Assembly: GCA_030248065.1 (NCBI GenBank) | Contig: JASAMV010000742.1 | Coordinates: 1-64,000 of the forward strand | DNA: 64,000 bases | Source: Rhynchonema sp. JSB1_4 | Taxonomy: Eukaryota > Nematoda > Chromadorea > Monhysterida > Xyalidae | Direction of reading: 5' to 3' | Part shown: positions 10,601 through 23,800 of the stretch, piece after piece | Layout: every line of letters begins with the position of its first letter | Numbering within the stretch: the first letter of the stretch is position 1 | The notes under the pieces: model-generated | Databases searched by the model: none | What the model was told of the DNA's origin: nothing | The model's input: only the letters and a program-made list of their open reading frames with translations | Made by a program: the position numbers and the translations under genes

Positions 10601-13600
10601 CAACTGGCAAAGTGTTCATTCGCAGTCGACCGCGAGATCAAAATTATATTTGTGCTTTTTTTCGTGCGGGCAATGATCACTAAACGTTTCGGAGCGTGCG
10701 TGTGTTTTTCAAGAATTTTTCTTCGCGAAAACATATCCGCAAGACGATTAGCTCCTTTGGCAATCGCTTTTATGAGCTGCTTTGGATTTATGAATCGAAC
10801 ATGGTGCCATAGTTTGGCCTTTCCAATGTACTTAAATTTCATCATTAGGAAAAATTTTGTGGAATTTTAGGGTCGGTTTTGGTCATTTTGCATTTTTATG
10901 CTTGCGTATGGTCCTTTGAGAATGATCCCAGTGCCACTGCAATGCATTCAACACAATGCTCAGTTTTTACTCAAGAGTATACTTTTCAACTTATACATTT
11001 ATACATGTACTGTACCTTACTAGATATTTGTAGTTTGGTACCAAGGCCTACCAGGCGGATATTCTTCAATAGTGTGCCCGATTGTTATTCTAACCACCGG
11101 AAATTTGCGTTAAAGAAGCTTTTCGATTACGTAACCTTGTAGAGAATTGCCATGCTTATGGAAACTACTGTATTGCATTGCATGTTTAATCGCTATTTTT
11201 TGCTTTTTTCCCTTTCCGTCGTTGGAGGCCCAGTGAATGGAGACGTTCATAATATCTTTATTGAAAGAATCTCCTGGGCTTATAGTTTAAGGTTTTCGGC
11301 TCAAAATTATTAAAAACGTACAAAACATACATTTGAACGACCGTAGGTGAAAAACTGGCCTTGAAGAATGTCAAACAGAAGATAGGTGTTAGGTAACGTT
11401 ACCCACCTATCTACCCTCCTACCGGTATCACAAAAGTGCGTCCTGTTTTTTTTGCTAAAATATGCATAAAAGTTTGTTTGCACATTTTTTTATTCTTTTC
11501 ACTTTGACGCACGCGACAGCCTGATTGATTGATTTGTTACGTGAACAATATTTTGTTGTTACCTCAAAACTGTTAAATCAATTCAAACGGTGTAGGTACA
11601 GTAGTAAATGGCACTGGGCGTAAATGTATATAGGCCGGTTTTGTTCCTGGAAAGTGTTTTAGAGTACATTTAGCATTGCACTTCACACACTTATTGCCAC
11701 AATGTTTTTACTGCGGACATAGGTATATGTTGCGAGTATTTTAGGCAGATACTGCCCCATGTTTCTCCAGACTCTCAAGAATCTTGTAGCAGTTTTAACA
11801 AAAAAAATAAAATCTGAAATCCCCCATTGTGGACAAGATTTACTGCAACTCAGGTCGCAGTTTTCCAGCAGCAACTGGACCGGTTTTTTGGTTAAGTTGG
11901 TGGTTTTGTTCGTATAGCATTGTGGTTTTCCTTGTAAAATATTTCACCTCAATAACGACTTCGCTTGTTTCACATGCAGTTTCTTCTGCACTTTTATATC
12001 CAGTCTTGATAAAATGGTCGTTATTCAAAAGCTTTTACAGCCGTTCAGCGTACCAGAAAATAACAGGCAAAACATCTGAAGATCTTGTTGAGTTGGTGAT
12101 GTTTCGGCCAGTTTCATGCGAAACTTCTGCACTGTCTTGACGTGTAGTTTACTATAGGAGTCAACTTTTTCACCGCATGATTTCGTTTTCAAGTGTACCA
12201 GAAACAGACCCATTTACATGTCGAGTTTGCGGAAAATGTCGACAACAGACATAGCCTTACATATGCAGCTCGAGCTGAGAACATAGGAAGGTTTTTCTAC
12301 AGTATTATTTTTGAATAATGTTGTTTCGCCAATAATGTGTTTGCATTTTTTATCACATTTGGGAATTTATTAGAAAATGTTGGATGTTTTTTCATACATA
12401 CTTTGTTTGAGAGCAAGTTTACTGTCCGCAGTTTATTCCCAACTTTTACACTGCAACACCATCAAGCCAAATTTGTGAATGTCGCTAAACAGCATTTTGC
12501 TCTTAAATATCCATCCATCAATCAACCAATAGTAATTGAAGTTGTGTTCTGACGCGTTACCCGTACACAACTTTCCCACACGTTCGTTGTGTGTTGTATT
12601 TGTTTACCGCATTTCCCATTTCTGTAACTAAAACTTAGTGGTTCAATTCCACGAATGATTCAAACATGCAACAGAATATCCAATACCATTTTAAAAAAAC
12701 TGCTTGATAACGAAAATATACTAAAAACAAATTAGAAAGGTTGCTGACATGTACAAAACATGTTTCGAATGTATACATGTAGTACACCCGAAATTCACAT
12801 TCTGTTAATTTTTGTCGCAAGTTGTGAGAATAGCATCGAATGTATCTAATGAACTAATAATATTTTGATTTATGTACATTTGCCACGGCTGCTTGTCTTA
12901 TTGTTCTATCATCTTGTACTACATATTGTAGAGCAGCAGTGCACGAAACGAACTTGTGCATGATGATGTTCTTCATTATTTTCAATTGTACAGTCCCAAA
13001 ACCAGATACTTTCCTTGGCAAAAGTTTCTAAACGTTTTCTCACATTTTATTAGTGAGCTGCAGCATAATATTCCGTTGCTCACGCTTCGTGCTTTTTACT
13101 AAAATTACGTAATGTAAAACTAAAATGGTAAGGCCTGACTTATACCTCGTTCTGTCGCGCAACACGAAACAATTTTCCCACGCTGATTGGTTCTCACGCG
13201 CGCGCCAACCAATCAGCGTGCGAGAATTGGTTTCCTGTTCCGAGAAAGAATGAGCTTATAGGGTCTTTATTGATTACACGTATAAGATATAGCTACTGTC
13301 GACCGGTGAATGGTGATTCATTTATTTTGGACAATAAAATTTGTCACCTTGCCCAAATTTGAAGCGCAGTTTAATGCCGGTGTGCTCAATGAGTTTTGGA
13401 CGCACTATTAGTCACACCTTTTATAGTATTATTATTTTCAATAAATCTGGAGGGTGATGCAGTTGTTTTTATCAACAAGTTTTGTGTGTTTTTTATTTTT
13501 CATGTTTGATATCTGCATAAACTAATTTCTAATAAAGGACTTCCATACATCATATGCCAAACGAGTCGGCAGAATATTTACATCGCGTGACCTTCAAATA

Positions 13601-14895
13601 TAAAGTTCCTGATAAACTTTTTGGTCTCTAATTATACGTCCGAATTATTATAATTTATTGTACTATTTTTGGTTGAATGTTTGGCTGATCACTAAATGTG
13701 TGTCAGTCATGTTATGTTGTTAGTATTTGCGTACATAATCCGCTAAACCCTTTAGTTCCATGGATGATATTCTTTTATGAGCATGTATATTTTGGGCCAA
13801 AACCTGACACTACTGTGCTCGGTGATAAACACACTATGCTAAAGAAAGTTTGGCTCAGTCGGCCTAAAAAGGTTAAGCCAAATTAACGTAGGAGCCCAGT
13901 CTAAACCAATAATAGGGCAATGTTCCCTGCCATTTTATTTTTCCATACTTATTTTCGTGTCAGAAATTAGCGTGAGCGTTCGAGCTGCATCAGTGCCCAA
14001 ACCTGTCATCAAACAGCGCGTGCCGCAAACGGCTGTGATAAACATTTATGAGCTCAATCCCCCAACATGTAGGTCCGATCACCTTAACTTTAGTAGGTTT
14101 ATACATTTCAAAAATGTAAAATGTTGAACATAAATGTTGAATGCTCGAACGAAATACATAGTCTAGTACTTCTCAAACTTTTTGAAACTGATAGCAGTTT
14201 AGATTTGAATATTCTTGGCATTTTCCATGTGCCAGTGCAAATCCTCCCATGGTCTAAGCAGCAACTCCTTGTTATTATTACCTGCCGATGTGTTGTTATA
14301 AAAATTATGATTATGAGTTTGCGGATAGAGAGCAACGCACTCGCAGTCCCGATGTGCATAATGTGTTCGAAAGATGTCACCTTTTGGCCGTCCACTATTT
14401 TTAACGCGTTCATCACACGCGCATACGCATGATCAAGTTGTTTTTGAATGTTGTCATAATTAAAGTTACGCGAATATATCGCCCGGAAGTATTGATCTGC
14501 GACAAAAATTTTCAAATTAATTTTATCCCTCAGTAACCGGCATGAAATTTTGGTCTCATTTCACAATAAAATTACTGCTGAGGATAATCACAGTTAAACC
14601 CACAGGGAGCAGGAGCCACCAACAACTGGCACTGCCTGCCCAATCGGCCTTATCCACAATTTCACAGATTGTTGTTGTTATTGTTTTTTTGCAGGAAAAT
14701 TTATTAAAGTGCTCCAGAAAAAATTATTGCCGCATCGCCACAATTGATGAAATTCATTAAACTTGCCATCGTTAACACGCTGTTTAACGGATGTTGACAT
14801 TTTCGATGGAATTTTGCGCAGCAGATCAATCATAAAATACTGTTAATTTTTGCAACTATTCTGTGATAAATATCAACACTGAGTGAAACATCACC
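7614..14895. other. Intergenic region without recognised genes
   Basis: About 7.3 kb of AT-rich DNA separates the divergently transcribed Kunitz-like and Caskin genes, so it must hold both promoters. No exon with family features, consistent splice phases or skewed codon use was found. The longest ORF (14108-14515, minus, 135 codons) shows no recognisable motif. One degenerate hairpin element lies at 13135-13265. Confidence 0.5.
13135..13265. mobile_element. Short hairpin MITE-like inverted repeat
   Basis: The core arms ACGCTGATTGGTT (13180-13192) and AACCAATCAGCGT (13207-13219) are perfect complements around a CG-rich 14-base loop. Pairing continues imperfectly outward for about 45 bases on each side (TTATACCTCGTTCTGTC against CTATAAGCTCATTCTTTC). 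A clean target duplication was not identified. It could also be a cruciform-forming or small-RNA-producing sequence. Confidence 0.55.
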
Positions 14896-17800
14896 ATGGC
14901 AGCACTGAAAGCAAAAAGGCAGATGAACAAAGGAATGAAGAAGTTCTCCGCCAGTGTATCAGGTTACAAATTTTTTTTATTGAAGAACTGGAAATACTAG
15001 TATTATATAACCAAAATATGTCTTGTAGATTTGCTCGGCATCGGAAAATCCGATCGCTCCGATGACATGAATACGTCAGGCAGCCGATGTTTCGTTCAGT
15101 GAGTGTCGTTTTGTGTCCTGTGTTTACAAAATCTTCACTTCCAGTGCAGAAATCCAAAAAGTTCCCGCAGGGAATCGATCCTACACGAGGCGGCCTCAAT
15201 CGGCAACCTCCAGTTTTTGTCAATGGCCGTGGGCTGTTCGCAAAACATCAACGCGCTTGACAATCAGGGTGGCACTGCGTTGCATCAAGCAGCCGGCCTG
15301 CCGACAGCCACGTCCGTCCAGTACTTGGTCGAGGGAGGGGCCGAATCGGACATACAGGACCACAATGGCAACACGCCCATGCATATTGCCGCAAAGTATG
15401 ACAGGGCTGAAACGGTCAGTTTGGGCCATGGGGTGCATTCGGACTGACGTGAACGCGATAACCCTCATTTCATTACTGACAAATACATACATATGTACAT
15501 GCCCAATGCCCAACATAGAAGATCCGAAGAACCGATGACTCGGCATAAGCTCACTGTGCTGCTGTAGGTGATATCTAAAACTACAAGCCATTTGTTCAGA
15601 TCGAGTTCCTCTTGCAACACGGTGCCAGTTGTCTTCTACGCAACGTTGATGGTCGGACCCCGCTGGATGTGGCATGTGAAAATGGTGCTGACAATGTGAG
15701 TCATTATTTGCTTCAAAACTATCTGAACTCAAACTACATATCTCAATTTCAAACATTTTACATCCCCACAGGCTCTACAATCCTTCTTATCCTGTAATCT
15801 TCCATTTGGCTCCCTCTTCACCCTGTCCCGTCGTGGTGTCTCAGCGCTGCACTTAGCGGCAGGCAATGGCCACACAAATGTGGTGCTGCAGCTACTCAAT
15901 GCGGGACTACATGTGGATCGAGCTGCCCCGAGCGATGCCAGTACCCCGCTACATCATGCGGTGCGCAACGCACATGTACACACGGCCAGGATACTCTCGT
16001 TTGTGAGTTGCGTGGCGTGGTCTGTAGGAGTTCAAATGGCTCTTCGATTTTTGTGCAGTGGGAATGAATGGTGGAGAGCGTTCGAGCCCCGCTGAGGGAT
16101 CCGATTTTCATGTTGGCAGCCAGCTACGAAATGGCCAAAAATATGATATGAACTCGATCTAAAAATCGAAACTTCCTAACCTGATTGGCTGATGTTTCAG
16201 TGCGGCGCAAATGCTGACGCACACAACGCCAACGGTCAATCACCAATTGATCTGGCAAGGAAATTGCGTACAAACGCAACTAATAGGAAATTATTGCAAT
16301 TATTAGAAGGTCAGAGGGATTTTTGCGTGTTATTTCGTATTAGTTTCAATTCTTGATTCACGCGTCTGCTTGACAAAAAGCTTTTCTGATACTTTTGCAC
16401 TCGCGCTCGTTTTTGCTCGCTTCTGTGGTCAGTCAGATAATGCGGTCCCCTCTGCTGCGTCGAAACGCAAATATTGACCCAATCTGGCAACGCACTGTTC
16501 TCGTTTCTGCCTGTTCAGAGACCAAAACCGAACGTTTTACGGGTTACACCAACAACAAATAGCCCTCTCTGTCGTTGATATGAGCAGCATTTGACTCAGT
16601 ATTTATGTTCGGTTGAGCCTCTGAACGTTTTATAGGCATTTCAGGGCGTTAGTCAGGGGGTGTAACCTGTGCCCGGAAATTTTAACTTTGACCACATCGG
16701 GGACCGTTTTGTCCCATGTTTGTGCATTTTGCCCCGAATTCAAGGTAAACCGGTCTTTCACCTCAGCCAATCCATAAACAGTAGATCAAACACCCCAATC
16801 TACATATGTATATCTCACTCGCTGAATGTACACGAGACAAGGGTATCTGTACTTTTAAGTAGCAAATCACTCACACAGAACGCTTTGTGTCCAATGTTGT
16901 GGATACATTCATTGCGCCAAGCCCTTTGCCAAAGCCAAATTGCGGGTTTGTGCACCTGCAGGTCCACTTTGGTTTGCCAATAAAGATTGACTGCCAATGT
17001 TTCGTTTGCACTTCTGGCTTTCAATCCTCTTTCTCACCACAATCTATATTTATTAAGGTCATCAGCTCAACTCCATTTTGTTATCTGGTCAGTTTTCGCC
17101 GGTCACTCGAGCCAAAGTGTCACCCCAAATTGTGCCCTTTCATTCGCTCATCATCTCTCCTCCCAGATTTCTCACTCCAACTGCCCGCGGTGCAGACACA
17201 AGTGCGCAGTGACGAAAATGGTCATTCTTCCCTCCTTTTCAGCCTTCAGGAGTCGCTGTGTTGATTTTTTCCCGCAGCAGGCCAACAGAACAATACAGAC
17301 CTCCTGTGGCGGCATGGAGCATTTTTTGTGGTCACTGCACACTCCCAGTATATTTGTGTACCTTTAAGGGATGCTACTGCTTCCGGACGATTACCAAAAA
17401 ACTGGCCTTGTGAAGGTTCCGGTTCCCACATCGGCTCCGGTTCTGGGACCACAACATTAAATTACTACGCTCATGAATCTTTGGGGTCGCAATTCATAAC
17501 CTCTCCCAAAAAGCCAGTTTTTATTTGCTATCGATTGGGGCATATCAGACAATGGCTTGAGCATCCAAACCCCAGTCACTCAACGGCCAAACACCCATCA
17601 ATATTTTCTCTCCTTTTTCGTTTGCACTCTCACTTTTACCTTCTATACGATGGTGATCGGATGCTTTCTGATTGTGCACTCAAGCTGAAACAACCACTGC
17701 GGTGATGTTGTGGCTGATTACATGGGTTGCTGAACAAAGTCGGTGATGCTCTTTCTGTCAGATTTCACTTTCAATGTTGTCGTCAACGCGCGATCTTTCC

Positions 17801-20800
17801 TGCGCGACAAAAGTCTACTAATTCGTCATTCATCTGAGAAGTTCAAAAGTCCGATCCGATCTCGGACCCACTCAATGCTTCCGAGCGGAAAGCGGTATCT
17901 ACATAATATAGTTACAGTAGCCAGCCCGCATTGCGACAGGGTGCAATTCAGTTTTCATTCACTTTTTGGTTTTTGGTCCACAGTTTTTACTGACAGACAA
18001 GTCTCTCAGTAGGCACCAAATCATAACCGGTGAATTGTGACTTTTACATTTCTGTTGGTGCACACACACTTTTTGTGGCCACTAAATGAGTTGTGCCCGC
18101 AGTCCATCCATAACCCTCTGACACTTTTCGGGGTGCGCTGGCTCGGCGGTTTTTTTTCACCAACGGTTCGCTTTCGTCGTATGTAATTGAGCCGCATGAG
18201 CCCGGGTTTGCAAACGTTTTATCAAAGACAGCCCTGTTAACAAGTCAAAACTCTGTTGGCCGACACGAACCCGAAGCCACAACTGTTCATGTCTGTTACT
18301 TTTCTCAGCCAAAAATGGCCCATTTTATGTTGATGACTAGTCGTGGGTAGTGGGTGCAGTCGGAGGTTTTTCACTCGACTCGCCTCAACCAGAAAACACT
18401 TGCGTTGATTTGATGTATTAGCTTGGAAGCCTGTGGGCCAGACACATCGTACACAAAAAGGTGTACCTTTTAAATGGACTTTGAAATATCCCAGGATTGA
18501 TATCACCTTGCTGGGTCAGGGCTTCATAATCTCTTCATGAGTATCACCCTTTTGTGAGTGAAAGCTGCATCAAAAATTATGTATGATGTGAATCACGCTC
18601 CGCTCATTTAGATTGAGAATGTCAGTGAAAAAAATTTGTTCGTATGTAGTTCCAAAATTAGCAGCTAACTATATAAACTGACAAGTGTTTCGTAAATTAC
18701 TGATCCTTGAAAACCAATGCGTGTGGTGTGGCTTTGTTTTTATTTATATTCTGGTTTTTTCGTAGGCGCGGGACCAGTCCGAACCTGGCACACCAGTCTT
18801 GTTCGTAATAAATTGTTTCTTCTTTGTGAACGCTCACACTTTAAGTCTATGCACATCTCCGTTCGGTTTTTAAAGAACTTGTCGCTCGTCTTCGTTATTC
18901 GCGGCAATTGTTTTCGTGACAAATTAGCCCGAGACGTCGCGCTCAAAAACACTGACAGTTTACGTACTTGTATGTAGGCGACAAGTGCGGTTGAAAGAAG
19001 CAACCACTCTGTCTTATCGGCTCCTGATTATGCACGTGCGTCATTCAAAACCTGGAACACGACCGCATGACTTTGCGGGCTTTTTGATGCCTCCTGGGTT
19101 TAGATGTGTGAAACATCAACCAACAGGATTCTAGATGGTGTCGTGAGCAGCCTGCAGCACCCTTCCAGAAGCAGGCCTGCCTGGCTACTCTTGTAAACCT
19201 GTCACAATTATGATTTTCCTCATCCAGCCCACTGGCGTTGGGCTCTTTTGTAATGTGGGTACATATACTAGGTACTAGGTACAGTGTATACGTCTGACAA
19301 CAATAATACGCCATGGCACCAAAATGGTCTACATTCTTGTGACCGGTGTACTCCCACAGAGTAACCAATATGCCATAAGCAAACATTGTTATATTAGCAG
19401 CCGGCCACATGTGGGTTGGTTACACTGTGACATGCGGTCGTAATTGTGTTCCGTGTGGCGCAACGCTACAACGATGAGTTTGACCATCACAAAATGGCGG
19501 TTAGGTTTTCACGTCTCGGTCCGGGTTCCGCTAGTGGAACTTCCCACTTGCGACCCAAAGGAACCAATTGATGTCAGCAAAACTTCGAACTCGCATTTTG
19601 GAACCTTGGACCATCCAGGCCTCAGGCCGTAAAACGGTCATGTTGTTCTGGAAATTGTTTGGTTATTGGTGGAAGTTCAGGCCAATGCCCGTGGTTATGG
19701 CTAGTACGCAACTCAGCTGGTGGTCAATTGAAAGTGACCCCTGCTGACGTTATATGCTTATGGTGTTGCGATCCTGTGGTTCCTGTCAGTGCTGTGGCGG
19801 AGGGGGCAAAGGGGGTGGGGACCCCAAAGGTACAGTATCTCCCCCTCCCCTCTCTGGTACGATATCTTCTCCAAAAGGTATCCTTTTTGGTCCAATACGA
19901 TAAAAAGTCGGCTAAAATTGACCAATAGGGTAAACACTTGCACACTTCGCGCAATTTATCTACATTTTAACCCATAAAAATTCAGTCCCCACGAAAGTGG
20001 CACAGTACATATCTCCCCCTAAAATTTCTTACCCCCACCCCCAAAATTTCTTTCCTCCCGAAAATCCTGGCACTGTACCCCTGCATCTCCTCTTTTTTGG
20101 TTTCGAAACATCCGTGAAGCGCTACATATTGAAATACCTGGTTCAATATCAAAACATGCATTTGAGCAAACGTCCAACAAGTGCACCAAAACCCGTCTGC
20201 GTTGCTGAGACGGTTGTAATGAAATCATTCTGTTTGGTCGCGGCAACGTCTGGTCACGCAACCTAAGCAAATGTTTTGTGGCACAATTATTACAATCCTG
20301 AGGGTACGGCCCTGCGATGTTATGACGGATCATAAATTCCGTTTTATTCTTGGTTCATGCCGATGTGAGGCTTTTTGTTCAATGGAAGAACCCCATTATT
20401 CCAAGGTGCTCCGCGTGAGCAAGCTTTGAGCAAGATTTGAGCAAGCTTGCAAGTGTGGTTGGTTCCTGATGCGTTTTACGATCCTTTGTTGCTGCAAGGC
20501 TCAATCATTGTTATTACATCTATTTATGGAGTCAGTCACCGCCAATCCCAAAAATATTTTTACTCTAAAAAATCAGAACGGAAGGCAGGTGCCGCATTAT
20601 TTTCCGTTTTTCATTTGTGACCGATTTGCAACACCCTACCGCGATTAGCTAAAGCACCCATCCATGGACAATGCATCCTTTACTAATTATTGTTCTACCA
20701 ACCACCCAATTATATGGGTTCAATTGTGGAATGAGCAGCCACACCGCTGTGACATGATGGCTATAAAAATCAGCAGATGGCGCCGGGACCGCAGGCAGAG

Positions 20801-23800
20801 CATGACTGACCCTCAACCAAGTGTAGCATTTATATCTGATTTGATTTCTCCGCCTTGTTTCTCTCTGCTGGTTTGGTTAGTGGTTGGGAGCAGTTTTGAC
20901 GAATCACCCGTCTTTCTGTTTCGCTGTTCAATTCAGTCCACAAACAACCTCCAACACTACCGGAAATTACGCTTTGTGCTTTCGCTTGTGGTGGCGTCAC
21001 AGAAACAGCACCAGCTTTTGTCTTCCAGTAAATTAATCCTCCCCACTCTGTCACAAGCACCAACCCTTTGCGACTGATCGTAAGCTGGTGTTCCGAATAC
21101 GCGTGAATGCTCAGTGTTTCAATTTCCCATGCATTTCCAGCGCACAAGCTTCATTTCTCGCCGGTGGGTCCCTGATTAACCAGCTTTTGTCACGCAAGTA
21201 ACCGCGAAGGCAATCCAGGGTGTCGTTTTGATGTCTACCGCACCAACGGAGTGTACTACCTACATAGACATAAATTTCTCACAGTGGGTGATTGTTCACA
21301 CCAGAGGTCGGTCAAATGGTGGAATAAAACGACTTGTTATAGCAGATCTTCAAGAGGTCAATCGTGTCTACTATTTTACTGAATTTCATGAGCTTCGTGT
21401 CTGATAATAGCACGCGCAAGTTCATCTTCAAGGAACATGAACATGACTATTTATACGTGTATTCTTTCCCTTTCCATAATCCCTCGTAGTAACGTTTTAT
21501 TTACGGCTGGTGTGTATGTGCGTGTGGCAAAAAATCGACCTTGATAGTATCCCGCATGCCACCGAGCCCCTATACACACTATCGGGATTAGTTTTCATGC
21601 GTGTCCTCTCATGACCAAAGAACATGACCCGGCTTTGTCACTGAACTGAGGCGTTCTAAGCACGCTTATTTGCTGCCGCAAGCCTGATTGGTAAGTCCGG
21701 GCCATTTATCAAGTATTCTCACCGAACGTGCAGATAAGATACAACGATAGACTATGGTGTAGTATTGCCTTCGTAGTACTACCACCACTTCCACAAACGT
21801 AAGATGAGATAATCAACCCTTCAGGCCTATTCAGTCTGTTCTGACAGCATTTCTCGTGTCATCACATCACCATATTTTGGGATTCTTGAGGAATCTCCAG
21901 AAATCTTGGGTACACGATCAAAGTGATAAACTTCTTGTCTGCGCCCGGCACCCATCAAGCATTGCACTATGATGCAGGGTCAAGACAGTGACCATGGTCT
22001 CAAACCATCAGCTTGTCCTTCACATTGCGCTGTCACCAAAGATGGTCAATTGGTAATGCCGATTGATTGAGCCGGTGTGGACGGATCATTGGCTGTGTTT
22101 TCACTTGATTGATCTGTCTGGTTTCAATTCGCCTGAGGTTGTTATCGTACTTTTGTATCCAAGACACTGAATATTATTTATTTCCCACATAAATTTGTTT
22201 GTTGTCTTTCTTTTTCCCAATACTGTCTTTGTTGTGGCCCACAACAGTATTGTGGCTCGTAGCCCACAGAACTGACGTTTTTTCACCACAACTATTCTGG
22301 TTTTTTTATAAATGATCTCCAACAAAACGGCTGCGTGGGAAACTTATCCACATGTTGTGGTGCCGTATTGAGGTTACATGTTTCTAAATGCCTCTCCTTA
22401 AAAATCTGTAGTCACTCATGTGAATCAGGTTTATGTCTCGCGCTTATTTTTTATTTTTTCCATTTTTTATCATTTTCATGGCGCCTGAAACGCTTGGCCT
22501 GCGGTAGATTACCGGAGTTTTCCACATAAAGACCCCGGGGCTATATTCTGAAACGTTTCCGTGTTATGGGTAGGTTTTTGACAGTGCTGGAAGCAACCGC
22601 TATCGCTATTGAAAAATCTACTGAAAAAAATGTGCGAAAATGACCTGTTGGTGGCTCTTTTATGAAGAAAGCCTGTGCTTCTTTGGTCGAGTTCAGGAAA
22701 ACTTTTTACCCCAAACAGGTCCAAACTTTTGGTGTTCTATTCGGAAACATTTCCAAGTAGAGCACTCGGAGGGGTCTATTCGGGGGCTATATGTGGGATA
22801 CTCCGGTATTTGTGTGCGATAAAAAATCTGTTTGCGCTTGCGGACTATCAGCGTTGTAAGAATAAGACGCTCATGAAAAAAATCGGCTTTTTCGGGCATT
22901 GTCATGGTTTCTTATTATCTGCAGCATACATTATATAGACACTTTTATGATTTTTTTGCAAAAAATGACTTCTGTCCTCACTTATGTGCCTTTTCAGATT
23001 CGACGCAATCAATTTATGCAATCTCAATCCGTGATCATTTTGCACAACATACTGACGAGCTTACGTTCTCAGCCGGCGAGCTTATTTGGGTGAGCTAAAT
23101 GTTTACTTCGTTTTTTATTTATTTATTTATTGTTGTTTTGACCCATTATCTGCAGAATGTGCGTACAGAGCTGTTGTGTTTCTGGAACAACGAAAACAAT
23201 AATTAGTCAAAATTTGTCATTCATGCATTTTTCTGTGCGAATATGTGTAAACAGCAGCCATTATACATGGAGTATTGGGGTGCACTCAGGCTTGCTTATT
23301 TCACTAGCAACATGATTTTTGTACTGCTTAACCGCGAATAAGCCACAGAAAACATGGTATATTCGAGGGTCTAAATGCTGTTCCGCACTGATGGGGGCGT
23401 CATAATTAAGGGGGCATAGCGGCGATGATCGTCGACCTTCTCTCTAAAATGTTCCAAAAAGGACTCCACAGAGCGCCGCGGCACGCGAACCGCTCCGAAC
23501 CCAAATTCAGTACTTAATCTGGATCTGTGCGAGCGGATATTCGCTGTAAATACACAAGAGGTGCGCGCACATGTGTGTCACAACAAGAAATCGATTAATA
23601 TTTTATCAGCGCATAAAGCTGTCAACCGAGACATTTTAGGCCAATGACCACCCTCACAGCATTTAGACGCACTAAGCATAGACAAGTACTAGGCGTTAAT
23701 CCCCACTGGACCTAGATTTTTTGAAGCCGCAAAGCCCAAAATGACCCATCTCATCTCTGATGTGGGTCGGTTGCAGCTTAATCTACTGCTAATGCATGTC

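Noticed and set aside
14108..14515. 135-codon minus-strand ORF
   Set aside because: No recognisable domain; the opposite strand has an overlapping ORF of similar quality in AT-rich DNA.
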